This document shows positions 20,333 through 30,294 of a DNA stretch of 64,000 nucleotides, piece by piece; position 1 is the stretch's first letter; each line of letters opens with the position of its first letter. Origin of the DNA: an uncultured Clostridia bacterium (GTDB lineage: Bacteria > Bacillota > Clostridia > Christensenellales > Borkfalkiaceae); contig CANQWN010000005.1 in NCBI GenBank assembly GCA_947627575.1, forward strand, positions 1 to 64,000, written 5' to 3'. Position numbers and translations under genes: made by a program. The notes beneath the pieces were generated by a model. That model was not told the origin of the DNA. It saw only the letters and a list, made by a program, of their open reading frames with translations, and made no database searches.

Positions 20333-21109
20333 ATGCAGGACAAACAGGACAATTTGGAACTCGGCGGGCGCACTTTTCACTCGCGGTTTATACTCGGCTC
20401 GGGGAAATATTCGCTTAAACTTATCCGGGCGGCAGTGGAATATGCGGGCGCGGAAATAGTTACTTTGGCGGTGCGCCGTGCAAACACCAAAGAGACCGAA
20501 AACATTTTGGATTATATGCCGAAGGGCGTAACCCTTTTGCCCAACACAAGCGGGGCGAGGAACGCGGAAGAGGCGGTGAGGATAGCCCGTCTTGCGCGCG
20601 AGTTGGGTTGCGGAAATTTTGTAAAGATAGAGATAATGCGGGACTTTAAATATCTTCTGCCGGACAACGCCGAAACGATAAAAGCCACGCGGATATTAGC
20701 CGACGAAGGCTTTGTCGTGTTGCCCTATATGTATCCCGATCTTAACGTTGCGCGCGACCTTGCCGATGCGGGCGCCGCCGCGGTTATGCCGCTTGCCGCC
20801 CCTATAGGTTCAAACAAGGGGCTTGCCACGCGTGAATTTGTGCAGATACTTATAGACGAAATAGATTTGCCCGTTATAGTGGACGCGGGCATAGGCAGAC
20901 CGTCGCAGGCGTGCGAAGCCATGGAAATGGGCGCCGCCGCGATTATGGCAAACACCGCGCTTGCCACGGCGGGCGATTTGCCGCTTATGGCTTCGGCGTT
21001 TAAACTTGCCATAGAGGCGGGCAGAAAGGCTTATCTTGCCGGATTGGGCAGGGTGCTTGCCCGCGGCGGCTCGTCGTCCGATCCGCTTACGGGATTTTTG
21101 CGGGATTGA
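20333..21109 (+). CDS. thiG: Thiazole synthase
   Basis: [41 protein letters not shown]; position in operon. Confidence 0.95.
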   Translation: MQDKQDNLELGGRTFHSRFILGSGKYSLKLIRAAVEYAGAEIVTLAVRRANTKETENILDYMPKGVTLLPNTSGARNAEEAVRIARLARELGCGNFVKIEIMRDFKYLLPDNAETIKATRILADEGFVVLPYMYPDLNVARDLADAGAAAVMPLAAPIGSNKGLATREFVQILIDEIDLPVIVDAGIGRPSQACEAMEMGAAAIMANTALATAGDLPLMASAFKLAIEAGRKAYLAGLGRVLARGGSSSDPLTGFLRD

Positions 21110-21112
21110 GTT

Positions 21113-22363
21113 ATGGAAAATAAATTTATAGTGGAAAACAAGGGGCTTTCGCCCGCCGCGTTGCGGCGCAAAACCCAACTTGAAACAGACCCCTCCTGCC
21201 GCACGGACTGTATGAAGTACGAAAGCGGTATGGAAGTTATAAATTCAGACATAAAGGACAGGGTTCTGGCGCAGGTCGCAGGGTACGACTACGGCAAATA
21301 CACCGCCGCGGACGTAAAGGCGGCTTTGGGCAGAAGCCGTTGCACGGCGGAAGATTTGAAAGCGTTGCTTTCGCCCGCCGCAGAACCTTTTCTCGAACAG
21401 ATGGCGGAACGCGCCCGCATAGAAACGGGCAGGCATTTCGGCAATACGGTATACCTTTTTACGCCCCTGTACATAGCCAACTATTGCGAAAACTATTGCG
21501 TATACTGCGGCTTCAACTGCTATAACGACATCGCGCGTATGCGCCTTGACGAAAGCCGTATCGAGCGGGAAATGCAGGTTATTGCCCAAAGCGGAATGGA
21601 AGAAATACTTATTCTCACGGGCGAAAGCCGCGAAAAGAGCGACATAAAATATATAGGCGCCGCGTGCAAGCTGGCAAGAAAATATTTCAGGCTTGTCGGG
21701 CTGGAAATTTATCCCGTCAACACCGACGAATACCGTTACCTGCACGAATGCGGCGCGGACTATGTTACGGTATTTCAGGAAACTTACGATATAAATAAAT
21801 ACGGCGAGCTTCATCTCGCCGGGCACAAGCGGGTATGGCCGTACCGCTTCGACGCGCAGGAACGCGCCCTTAAAGCGGGTATGCGCGGGGTTGCGTTTTC
21901 GGCTTTGCTGGGGCTTTCCGATTTCAGAAAGGACGCGCTTGCCACGGCGTTGCACGCCTATTACATACAGCGCAAATATCCGCATGCGGAGCTTTCGCTT
22001 TCCTGCCCGCGCCTGCGCCCCATCATCAACAACGATAAGATAAACCCGCAGGACGTGGGCGAAAAACAGCTTTGCCAGATAATCTGCGCCTACCGCATCT
22101 TTATGCCGTACATAGGCATAACCGTATCTTCCCGCGAAAGCGCAAAGTTCCGCAACGGCATAGTAAAGATAGCCGCCACAAAAATTTCCGCCGGGGTTTC
22201 CACGGGGATAGGCGACCACGAAAAGAAATATAAAGGCGGACAGCAGGGCGAATCGGGCGACGAACAGTTTGAGATTGCCGACGGAAGAAGCCTTGAAAAA
22301 ACTTACGAGGAGATAGAAGAGGAAGGGCTTCAACCCGTTCTCAACGACTATCTGTATGTCTGA
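21113..22363 (+). CDS. thiH: 2-iminoacetate synthase ThiH (radical SAM)
   Basis: YIANYCENYCVYCGF CxxxCxxC motif; ILTGESREKSDIKYI. Confidence 0.95.
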   Translation: MENKFIVENKGLSPAALRRKTQLETDPSCRTDCMKYESGMEVINSDIKDRVLAQVAGYDYGKYTAADVKAALGRSRCTAEDLKALLSPAAEPFLEQMAERARIETGRHFGNTVYLFTPLYIANYCENYCVYCGFNCYNDIARMRLDESRIEREMQVIAQSGMEEILILTGESREKSDIKYIGAACKLARKYFRLVGLEIYPVNTDEYRYLHECGADYVTVFQETYDINKYGELHLAGHKRVWPYRFDAQERALKAGMRGVAFSALLGLSDFRKDALATALHAYYIQRKYPHAELSLSCPRLRPIINNDKINPQDVGEKQLCQIICAYRIFMPYIGITVSSRESAKFRNGIVKIAATKISAGVSTGIGDHEKKYKGGQQGESGDEQFEIADGRSLEKTYEEIEEEGLQPVLNDYLYV

Positions 22364-22943
22364 AATAATCTGCGTGACGGACAGGAAACTGTGCGGGGAA
22401 GATTTTCTTTTGCGCCTGCGCCGCATAGCCGAAGCGCAACCCAAAGGCATAATACTGCGCGAAAAGGATTTGCCCGACGGGGAATATTTCGCGCTTGCCG
22501 CAAAAGCGAAGGATATATGCGATAAGCGCGGCGTGCCGATGGCTGTACACGGGCGGATTTCCGTCGCCCGTACGTTGGGCGTAAAGTGGGTGCATTTTCC
22601 CCTCGCCGCGGCTGTAGCCTGCGGCGCGCGCGGGCTTGAAGGCTTTTACGCGGGCGCTTCCTGCCATTCCTCCGCGGACGTGGAAAACGCCCGCAAAGCG
22701 GGCTGTAAATATGCCGTTGTCGGGCACATATTCCCCACTCTTTGCAAAAAAGATCTGCCCTGCCGCGGGCTTGAGGCGATAAGGCGGACGGCGGATATAT
22801 TGCCCGTCTATGCCATAGGCGGCATAACCGCGGAAAATTATGCTTCCGTGCGCGCGGCGGGGGCTGCGGGGGCGTGCGTGATGAGCGGCGCGATGACCTG
22901 CCCCGATCCCGAAAAATACTTCCGCGCCTTCGGTGACATATGA
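22356..22943 (+). CDS. ThiE/TenI-like protein (possible thiazole tautomerase)
   Basis: ICVTDRKL; YAIGGITAENYASVRAAGAAGACVMSG; divergent from the adjacent ThiE. Confidence 0.75.
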   Translation: MSEIICVTDRKLCGEDFLLRLRRIAEAQPKGIILREKDLPDGEYFALAAKAKDICDKRGVPMAVHGRISVARTLGVKWVHFPLAAAVACGARGLEGFYAGASCHSSADVENARKAGCKYAVVGHIFPTLCKKDLPCRGLEAIRRTADILPVYAIGGITAENYASVRAAGAAGACVMSGAMTCPDPEKYFRAFGDI

Positions 22944-23596
22944 AATTCGGCGCGGAAAAATTGCTGTTGTACGCGGTGACGGACGGCGAAAAAGATTTAA
23001 GCGAACTTGAAAAAAAAGTAGAGCTTTGCCTGCGCGGCGGGGCGACGGCGGTGCAACTGCGCGAAAAGGGCATACCGTACGCCGAATACGTGCGCAGGGC
23101 GCGGGCTTTGAAAGAGATATGTTCGGCTTACGGCGCGCCGCTTATAGTCAACGACGATATAGGCGTGGCTTTGGAAGCGGGCGCGGACGGCGTGCATCTC
23201 GGCGCGGACGACTGCGGCGTTTTTGAAGCGAGAAAGATTGCCGACGGGAATAAGCGAGGATTTATAATAGGCGCAACCGCAAAGACCCCCGAACAGGCTG
23301 CGGCGGCGCAAGCCGCGGGCGCGGACTATTTGGGCGTGGGCGCGGTTTTCCCCTCCCCCACAAAGGCGGGCGCGGTGCGCATAACCGTGCGTCAGCTTGC
23401 CGAAATATGCGAAAGCGTAAGTATACCCGCGGTGGCGATAGGCGGTATAACCGCCGAAAACGCGCGCACCCTGTACGGAAGCCGCGCGGCGGGCGTCGCC
23501 GTAGTTTCCGCGATATTTTCAGGGGGCGACGTTTTGGAAAATACCCGCAAAATGTACGCCGCCGCAAGATATGCGGCGTACGGAGAAGAGATATGA
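22940..23596 (+). CDS. thiE: Thiamine-phosphate synthase
   Basis: LYAVTDGEKD, GATAVQLREKG, GVHLGADD, AIGGITAEN. Confidence 0.92.
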   Translation: MKFGAEKLLLYAVTDGEKDLSELEKKVELCLRGGATAVQLREKGIPYAEYVRRARALKEICSAYGAPLIVNDDIGVALEAGADGVHLGADDCGVFEARKIADGNKRGFIIGATAKTPEQAAAAQAAGADYLGVGAVFPSPTKAGAVRITVRQLAEICESVSIPAVAIGGITAENARTLYGSRAAGVAVVSAIFSGGDVLENTRKMYAAARYAAYGEEI

Positions 23597-24402
23597 AAAC
23601 TGTTCTTACCGTCGCCGGAAGCGACAGCATAGGCGGCGCGGGCGTGCAAGCCGACATAAAGACGGTTACTATGCACGGCGCGTACGCCGCAAGCGCGATA
23701 ACCGCCGTTACCGCACAAAACACTTTGGGCGTATACGAAGTATATTGCCTGCCCGAAGAGATTGTGGCGGCGCAGATAAAAGCCGTGATGGAAGATATTT
23801 TTCCGGACGCGGTTAAGATAGGTATGACGGGCAACGGCGGCATTGTACGCGTTATAGCACAAACCCTTAAACATTACGGCGCGAAAAATATAGTCGTGGA
23901 CCCCGTCGCGTTTTCCACGTCGGGAAGCGCGCTTACCGACGGTGAGGGCGCGGAACTTACAAAGCGGTTGCTGTTCCCGCTTGCAAGCGTGATAACCCCG
24001 AACATTCCCGAAAGCGAGGCGCTTGCGCAAATGCAAATACGCGGCGAAGCAGATATGAAAACCGCGGCGGAAAAGCTGTACCGCGCGTACGGGCGACCCT
24101 TTCTCATAAAGGGCGGACACGGCGCGGGCGCGGACGACGTGCTGTGCGCGGACGGCAAAATTTACGTTTTCCGCGGGGAAAGGCTGGATAACCCCAACAC
24201 GCACGGCACTGGTTGCACCCTGTCCGCCGCCATTGCCGCAAACCTTGCCTGCGGGTACGGGCTTTGCGAGGCGGTGGAACGCGCAAAGCGGTACGTCGCC
24301 GGCGCGATAGGCGCAAAACTTTGTTTGGGCAGGGGAAGGGGACCCCTTAAACACAATTTCGGTTTAAAAAGTCCTTTCGCCGCAGAGGCGGAAGATAAAT
24401 AA
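23593..24402 (+). CDS. thiD: Hydroxymethylpyrimidine kinase/phosphomethylpyrimidine kinase
   Basis: VLTVAGSDSIGGAGVQADIKT; NTHGTGCTLSAAIAA; ATG overlaps thiE stop (track start 23407 too long). Confidence 0.93.
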   Translation: MKTVLTVAGSDSIGGAGVQADIKTVTMHGAYAASAITAVTAQNTLGVYEVYCLPEEIVAAQIKAVMEDIFPDAVKIGMTGNGGIVRVIAQTLKHYGAKNIVVDPVAFSTSGSALTDGEGAELTKRLLFPLASVITPNIPESEALAQMQIRGEADMKTAAEKLYRAYGRPFLIKGGHGAGADDVLCADGKIYVFRGERLDNPNTHGTGCTLSAAIAANLACGYGLCEAVERAKRYVAGAIGAKLCLGRGRGPLKHNFGLKSPFAAEAEDK

Positions 24403-24428
24403 AAAAATAAATTCAGAAGGTATCCGTT

Positions 24429-25742
24429 ATGAGAAATTACAAGACCCAGATGGAAGCTGCTAAAAAGGGGATAATAACCCCCGAAATGAAAGTTGTAGCC
24501 GCAAAGGAGGGGGTAGACGAAGAAAAACTGCGTCTGCTTACGGCGAAGGGTGAGGTTGCCATACCCTGCAACGTCAACCATAAATCGCTTTCCCCCGAAG
24601 GTATAGGCGGAGGCTTGCGCACCAAAATAAACGTAAACCTCGGCATTTCCGGCGACTGCAAAAATTACGACGTGGAAATGCAAAAAGTAGACCTTGCGTT
24701 GAAATACGGCGCGGAAGCGATTATGGATTTAAGCAACTACGGCAAGACCAACGTGTTCCGCAGAGAGCTGATAAAAAAATCCACCGCTATGATAGGCACC
24801 GTGCCCATGTACGACGCGATAGGTTATCTCGATAAGGATTTGCTTGACATAACCGCCGAAGATTTCATCCGCGTAGTCCGCGCGCATGCCGAAGAGGGCG
24901 TGGATTTTATGACAATACACGCGGGCATAAACCGCCGCGCGGTAGAGGCGTTCATGCGCGACAAGCGCAAGATGAACATAGTTTCGAGGGGCGGTTCCCT
25001 GCTGTTCGCGTGGATGCAGATGACGGGCAACGAAAACCCCTTCTACGAACACTATGACGAAGTTTTGGACGTGCTTGCGGAATACGACGTAACCATAAGC
25101 CTCGGCGACGCGCTCCGTCCCGGCTGTATAGACGACAGTTCGGACGCGGGACAGATTGCCGAACTTATTGAATTGGGCGCGCTTACCGAAAGGGCGTGGG
25201 CGAAAAACGTGCAGGTTATGGTTGAGGGACCCGGGCATATGGCTATGAACGAGATTGAGGCGAATATGCGCATGCAGAAGAGGATTTGCCACAACGCGCC
25301 CTTCTATGTTTTGGGACCTCTCGTTACGGACATCGCGCCCGGATACGACCATATCACTTCTGCGATAGGCGGGGCGATAGCCGCGGCAAGCGGGGCGGAT
25401 TTCCTGTGCTACGTCACCCCTGCCGAACATTTGCGCCTGCCCGACCTCGACGACGTGCGCGAGGGGATAATAGCCAGCCGCATAGCCGCGCACGCCGCGG
25501 ATATAGCAAAAGGCGTCCCCGGCGCGAGGGAACGCGACAACAGAATGGCGGAAGCGAGGCACAAGCTGGATTGGGAAGCGCAGTACGCGGAAGCGTTGGA
25601 TCCCGAAAAAGCGAGAAGATATTACGAAAGCACCCCGCCTTCGGAAAGGCACACCTGTTCCATGTGCGGCAAGATGTGCGCCGTGCGCACCACCAATATG
25701 ATACTTGAGGGCAAGGAAGTTAAATTCTGCACCGAAAAATAA
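24429..25742 (+). CDS. thiC: Phosphomethylpyrimidine synthase
   Basis: [35 protein letters not shown]-terminal [11 protein letters not shown]. Confidence 0.96.
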   Translation: MRNYKTQMEAAKKGIITPEMKVVAAKEGVDEEKLRLLTAKGEVAIPCNVNHKSLSPEGIGGGLRTKINVNLGISGDCKNYDVEMQKVDLALKYGAEAIMDLSNYGKTNVFRRELIKKSTAMIGTVPMYDAIGYLDKDLLDITAEDFIRVVRAHAEEGVDFMTIHAGINRRAVEAFMRDKRKMNIVSRGGSLLFAWMQMTGNENPFYEHYDEVLDVLAEYDVTISLGDALRPGCIDDSSDAGQIAELIELGALTERAWAKNVQVMVEGPGHMAMNEIEANMRMQKRICHNAPFYVLGPLVTDIAPGYDHITSAIGGAIAAASGADFLCYVTPAEHLRLPDLDDVREGIIASRIAAHAADIAKGVPGARERDNRMAEARHKLDWEAQYAEALDPEKARRYYESTPPSERHTCSMCGKMCAVRTTNMILEGKEVKFCTEK

Positions 25743-25790
25743 ACGAGCTTATACCGGTAAATGAAAAAAGCGGAAATATATTCCGCTTTT

Positions 25791-26660
25791 TTATTTTGCC
25801 GTTTCAAGGCACAGCCCGTAAATTTTGCGTTGCGCCGCGGTGAAAATTTTATTTTTGCCGCATATTATCACCGAAGTACGGCGGAAATCTGCGTCGGTTA
25901 TCTCTATCGTCCTCAACTTCCCTTCGTTAACGTACGGCAACACCAACTTTTCCGGCAAAACCGCGGCGCCGCAGTTTTGGATTGCGGCGGCTATTATTGC
26001 CTGATTGCTTGCCGACTGCATAACGGGCGTTGCGGCAAGCCCCCTCGCCGCCAATGCGGAATCAAGCAGATCGCGTGAAGCGCTGCCCTTTTCCCGCAGT
26101 AACAGCGGCAACTCCGCAAGCAGTTTCAAATCCGCGCTTGACGGCGCGGAAAAGTTTGCGCCGCACACCGCAAGCAACCTGTCGCACGCAAAGGGCTTTG
26201 CCTCCGCTTCGGCGGAAACGGCGCCCTCAACTATCGCAAAGTCAAGTTCGCCGTCAAGCACCTTGCTTTCTATGGCGGAAGTTTTATCGATATATATCCT
26301 CGGCGCAATTTCGGGATAGCGTTCCTTTATGCGCGTAAGCAGGATGGGTATATAAGTTTTGCCCAAAGTAAGAGAAGCGCCTATGCGCACCGTCGGGTCA
26401 AACTTCGCGCTGTATGCAAGTTTTTCAAAGTTTTCAAAACTTTCCACCGCCTCGCGCGCTTTCGGCAACAGCTTTTTGCCCTGTTCCGTCAGTATAAGCC
26501 GCCGCTTTGCCCTTACAAAAAGTTTCACCCCGTAATAACTTTCCGTTTCCGCCACCGTCTGGCTTACCGATGGTTGCGCCACGTGCAATTCTTCCGCCGC
26601 GCGGGTTATCCCGCCGTATTCGCACACGGCGATAAACGTCTTTAAATGCCGTATAGTCAT
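25791..26660 (-). CDS. LysR-family transcriptional regulator
   Basis: N-terminal MTIRHLKTFIAVCEYGGITRAAEELHVAQPSVSQTV wHTH. Confidence 0.92.
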   Translation of the reverse strand: MTIRHLKTFIAVCEYGGITRAAEELHVAQPSVSQTVAETESYYGVKLFVRAKRRLILTEQGKKLLPKAREAVESFENFEKLAYSAKFDPTVRIGASLTLGKTYIPILLTRIKERYPEIAPRIYIDKTSAIESKVLDGELDFAIVEGAVSAEAEAKPFACDRLLAVCGANFSAPSSADLKLLAELPLLLREKGSASRDLLDSALAARGLAATPVMQSASNQAIIAAAIQNCGAAVLPEKLVLPYVNEGKLRTIEITDADFRRTSVIICGKNKIFTAAQRKIYGLCLETAK

Positions 26661-26747
26661 AATATGTTTTTACCTATGCTTTTTATAAAATTATACTATT
26701 TTACTTATCAAATGTCAAGGTATATAATGTTTGCGTAAGGCGGATAT

Positions 26748-27335
26748 ATGGACAAATTTAAGGATATATTAAAACTTTTTCTCATTTCATTGAAGATAGG
26801 GCTTTTCACGTTCGGCGGCGGCTACGGCATGCTGGCGCTTATAGAGCACGAATTTACCGAAAAGAGGAATTATCTTTCCGCGGAGGAATTTGCCGATATG
26901 GTTGCCATAGCGGAATCCACCCCGGGACCGATAGCGATAAACGCCGCAACCTATACGGGCTATAAGCGCGCGGGCTTTTTCGGGGCGTTGGCGGCTACGT
27001 TGGGGGTATGCATACCGTCGTTTATTATAATCTTCGTCATATCCCTGTTTTTCAACGCGTTTTTATCGTACAAGATAGTGCAATACGCCTTTCGCGGCGT
27101 GCAGGCGTGCGTGATATTTCTTATACTGTACACGGGCGTAAAAACTTTTATAAAGCTGAAAAAGACGCCGTTCGGGATAGCGGTCATGTGCGTCACGTTC
27201 GCGTGTATGACGCTGTTGGGACTGTTCGCCGTCGATTTTTCTTCGGTGTTCTACATTCTGATAAGCGGCGCGGCGGGGCTTTTCGTATATCTCGCCGGGC
27301 TGGTTGCGGCAAGGATAAAGAGGGGGAAGAAATGA
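26748..27335 (+). CDS. Chromate transporter, half 1
   Basis: TFGGGYGMLALIEHEF; ESTPGPIAINAATYTGYK. Confidence 0.9.
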   Translation: MDKFKDILKLFLISLKIGLFTFGGGYGMLALIEHEFTEKRNYLSAEEFADMVAIAESTPGPIAINAATYTGYKRAGFFGALAATLGVCIPSFIIIFVISLFFNAFLSYKIVQYAFRGVQACVIFLILYTGVKTFIKLKKTPFGIAVMCVTFACMTLLGLFAVDFSSVFYILISGAAGLFVYLAGLVAARIKRGKK

Positions 27336-27904
27336 TTTACGCAAAGCTGTTTCTCGTTTTCCTCAAAATAGGCGCCGTTTCGTTCGGCGGCGGCTACGGT
27401 ATGATATCCCTCATCCGCGAATCCGTGCTGGAATACGGCTGGCTGACGGAAGAAAAGTTTCTCGATTTCATTGCCGTTTCGGAATCCACCCCGGGACCGC
27501 TTGCGGTAAATATGGCAACTTTCATAGGCGCGTCGCAGGCGGGGATAGGGGGCGCGCTTGTCGCCACTTTGGGCGTGGTTCTGCCGTCGTTTGCCGTATT
27601 GCTTGTCGTCTCCGCGGTTTTGGGCAACATACTTAAATATGCGGGCGTAAAAGCCGTGTTGGGCGGCATAAGACCGGCGGTTACCGCAATGATACTTTCC
27701 ACAGCCGTCCTGATGGCGGCGCCGCTGTTCTTCGGCGCGGACAGCGTATACGGCGAGTTTTCCTTCAAATGGAAAAATGTTGCCGTGTTCGCCGCGGTGG
27801 CGGCGCTTTGGCTGTTTTTCAAAATAGTTTTAAGGCGCAACATTCCGCCCGTGTTGCTGATAATCTTTTCCGCGGCGGCGGGCATTGCGGTTTATTCGTT
27901 GTGA
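27332..27904 (+). CDS. Chromate transporter, half 2
   Basis: SFGGGYGMISLIRE; ESTPGPLAVNMATFIG; ATG at 27332 overlaps half 1 stop (track start 27008 too long). Confidence 0.9.
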   Translation: MIYAKLFLVFLKIGAVSFGGGYGMISLIRESVLEYGWLTEEKFLDFIAVSESTPGPLAVNMATFIGASQAGIGGALVATLGVVLPSFAVLLVVSAVLGNILKYAGVKAVLGGIRPAVTAMILSTAVLMAAPLFFGADSVYGEFSFKWKNVAVFAAVAALWLFFKIVLRRNIPPVLLIIFSAAAGIAVYSL

Positions 27905-27951
27905 AAGTATCGTTTGACGGGTGCGGCGATATGTAGTATAATTATGCGGAT

Positions 27952-29343
27952 ATGTTTCTGCATTACGGTATTGCTGTTATAGGCGGGCTTGCCGCCGCGC
28001 TTTTTCTGCTTGCGTTTTACGTCTTTCGCAAAAATATGTACGCGGCGGCGGAAAAGGGGCTTTCGGTTGCGCTTGCCCTCCTTTCCGCATTCGTCTATTT
28101 CTGCGATTACGACGCGCTTTCGCGGCTGTTCGCAGGCGAAAGCCTTTCAGGCGCGTTCTGCGGCGTTTCCGCGGGATTTATCTGTCTGTGGCTTACCGCC
28201 GCGGGCGGAATATTTTTGTTGCTGTATCCGTTCTTTGCGGAAAAAACCGTTTGGGCGCAACCCCTGATAGCGTTGCCCCTCGCGGCATATGCGCTGGACG
28301 CCGCCTTTCTAAACGATTTTATCGCCGCGTTCTGCGGGCACGGCGCGGGCGAATGGTGCTACCGTTCAATCCTCATTGCGGCGCAAACGGGGCTTGGGTT
28401 TGGCTATTCGCTGTTCGCGCTTGTCACCCGCGCGGGGCGTTTGCGGGGGACGTTCTGCGTCCGCACGCTTTTTGCGGCGGTGGGGATGCTTGTCTGCTGT
28501 CTGCCGCACTATACTTTTCAACTTATCTTTGATCCGCGCAGGTATACGGCGTTCGTAAAGCCGTTCGGCGCGTTGCACCTCGTATATGTGCTTCCCGCCG
28601 CGGTTATTGCGGCGGCGCTTTGGGCGGGACTGCGCAAAAGAGATGAGGCGGAAAAGCGCGCGGTACTGCTTTATTACGCGCTTGCGGGGCTGTACGGCTA
28701 CGTACTTGTGCAAAAGATGCCGCTTTTCCGTGCGGAAAGCATTTCCGTCCTGCCGTTGCATCTGTGCAACCTGATGATGTATCTTTCGCCGCTGTGCGTC
28801 GCTTTCAACCTGAAAAAGCTGTATTCTTTCGTATATTATTTCGGCATATTAGGCGCGCTTGTTGCGCTGTGCACGCCCATATTCGCGCAGGAACCCTACA
28901 CGGGCACGGTGTTCTATTACACCACCGTGCACTATTTCCGCCATCATTACGCCGCGCTGTGCGTGCCCGTTGCGGCGGTTGCAACGGGGCTGTTCCCGCG
29001 CCCGCGGTTAAAGGATTTCCCCGTCGCGGCGATAATTTTCACGGCGTATTTCGCCGTCGTTTTGGTATGCGACGTTGTGCTTGTAAATTTCGACGCCAAG
29101 GTGGATTTTTTCTTCCTGAACTATTCTTTCGTGGCGGAAAAGTTGGGCGCGTTAGGCGCGTTTTTAAGGAAGTTTGTTTTCACCCTCAAAGGCGGCGGGC
29201 TTAATTTTGTTTTCTATCCGCTGTATCAGGCGGCGTGCTATGTCGCCGCGCTTGCGTTCGGGTTGGCTTCGGGCGCGGTTTACTCGCTTTTGGCAAAACT
29301 CCGCCGCGCGGTAAAACGGCGTTCGGCGCAACATAGCGGCTGA
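27952..29343 (+). CDS. Polytopic membrane protein, YwaF/TMEM164-like
   Basis: Many TM helices; ISVLPLHLCNLMMYLSPL motif. Confidence 0.6.
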   Translation: MFLHYGIAVIGGLAAALFLLAFYVFRKNMYAAAEKGLSVALALLSAFVYFCDYDALSRLFAGESLSGAFCGVSAGFICLWLTAAGGIFLLLYPFFAEKTVWAQPLIALPLAAYALDAAFLNDFIAAFCGHGAGEWCYRSILIAAQTGLGFGYSLFALVTRAGRLRGTFCVRTLFAAVGMLVCCLPHYTFQLIFDPRRYTAFVKPFGALHLVYVLPAAVIAAALWAGLRKRDEAEKRAVLLYYALAGLYGYVLVQKMPLFRAESISVLPLHLCNLMMYLSPLCVAFNLKKLYSFVYYFGILGALVALCTPIFAQEPYTGTVFYYTTVHYFRHHYAALCVPVAAVATGLFPRPRLKDFPVAAIIFTAYFAVVLVCDVVLVNFDAKVDFFFLNYSFVAEKLGALGAFLRKFVFTLKGGGLNFVFYPLYQAACYVAALAFGLASGAVYSLLAKLRRAVKRRSAQHSG

Positions 29344-29487
29344 AGGGCGCGACGGGCGGAGGCAAGCCGTAGGTTTACGGGAATTGTATGCGCGCGGACG
29401 TAAAATTTTAAAATGGGTATTGCATTTTTTTGCCGTCTGTGGTATAATTATCAAGCCTAAAATAAATGTATTTCGGAGGAAAATTAA

Positions 29488-30108
29488 ATGACTCAAGAAC
29501 AGTTGATTGAAAAAATCAAGCAAACAAAGATAGTTCCCGTCGTAGTGCTGAACAGCATAGAGGAAACTTTGCCCAAAATGCAGGCGTTGGTGGAAGGCGG
29601 TTTGCCCTGCGCGGAAATAACTTTCCGCACGGCTTGCGCGGCGGAAGCCATTGCGCTTACCGTTAAAAAGTATCCCGATATGCTTGTCGGCGCGGGCACG
29701 GTAATAAACAGGGAGCAGTGCGAAAAGGCGATTGCCGCGGGCAGCAAATTTATCGTATCCCCCGGCTTTTCCGAAGAGGTTGCGGATTGCTGCAAGGAAC
29801 ACGGAATGCTTTATCTGCCCGGCATAGTTACCCCCACGGAAGCTATGGCGGCAATTGCAAAGGGGCTTACCACGCTTAAATTTTTCCCCGCTTCCAACTA
29901 TGGCGGACTTAAAACGATAAAGGCGATTTGCGCGGCGTTCCCTTACCTGCACATAATGCCCACGGGCGGCATAAACGAATCGAACATTCTCGAATATCTC
30001 GCATACGACAAGATTATAGCTTGCGGAGGCAGCTGGATGATGAGCGGCACCCCCGAAGAGATAAAGGCGAAAACGGCGGCTGCCGTAGAGCTTGTCAAAA
30101 ACGCATAA
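29488..30108 (+). CDS. eda: KDPG/KHG aldolase
   Basis: GLPCAEITFRT; VGAGTVINREQCEKAIAAGSKFIVSPGF; LKFFPASNYGG; MPTGGI. Confidence 0.92.
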   Translation: MTQEQLIEKIKQTKIVPVVVLNSIEETLPKMQALVEGGLPCAEITFRTACAAEAIALTVKKYPDMLVGAGTVINREQCEKAIAAGSKFIVSPGFSEEVADCCKEHGMLYLPGIVTPTEAMAAIAKGLTTLKFFPASNYGGLKTIKAICAAFPYLHIMPTGGINESNILEYLAYDKIIACGGSWMMSGTPEEIKAKTAAAVELVKNA

Positions 30109-30183
30109 AATATAAAAAAATCCCCCTGCCCCGCAGGGGGGGGCGGCACGCCCGTGCGCACGGGCGCAAAATAAAATTTACGG

Positions 30184-30210
30184 CGCGGCGTACAGCCGCG
30201 CTTTTTTATT
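30184..30210 (+). terminator. Rho-independent terminator
   Basis: GCGCGGCgtacaGCCGCGC then T6. Confidence 0.7.
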
Positions 30211-30294
30211 GCCCAAAATGTCCGCCGCATATTGACTTTGATGGCGAAATATGCTAAAATTAAGCGTGCAAACAGTTTAACGAGGGTTTTTTAC

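Noticed and set aside
21245-22450. 401-aa minus-strand ORF
   Set aside because: Antisense to ThiH; composition typical of a shadow frame in coding DNA with regular codon bias.
26748-27904. Frameshifted chromate transporter
   Set aside because: Two-gene ChrA halves with overlapping ATG/stop are a known natural arrangement; both halves carry intact motifs.
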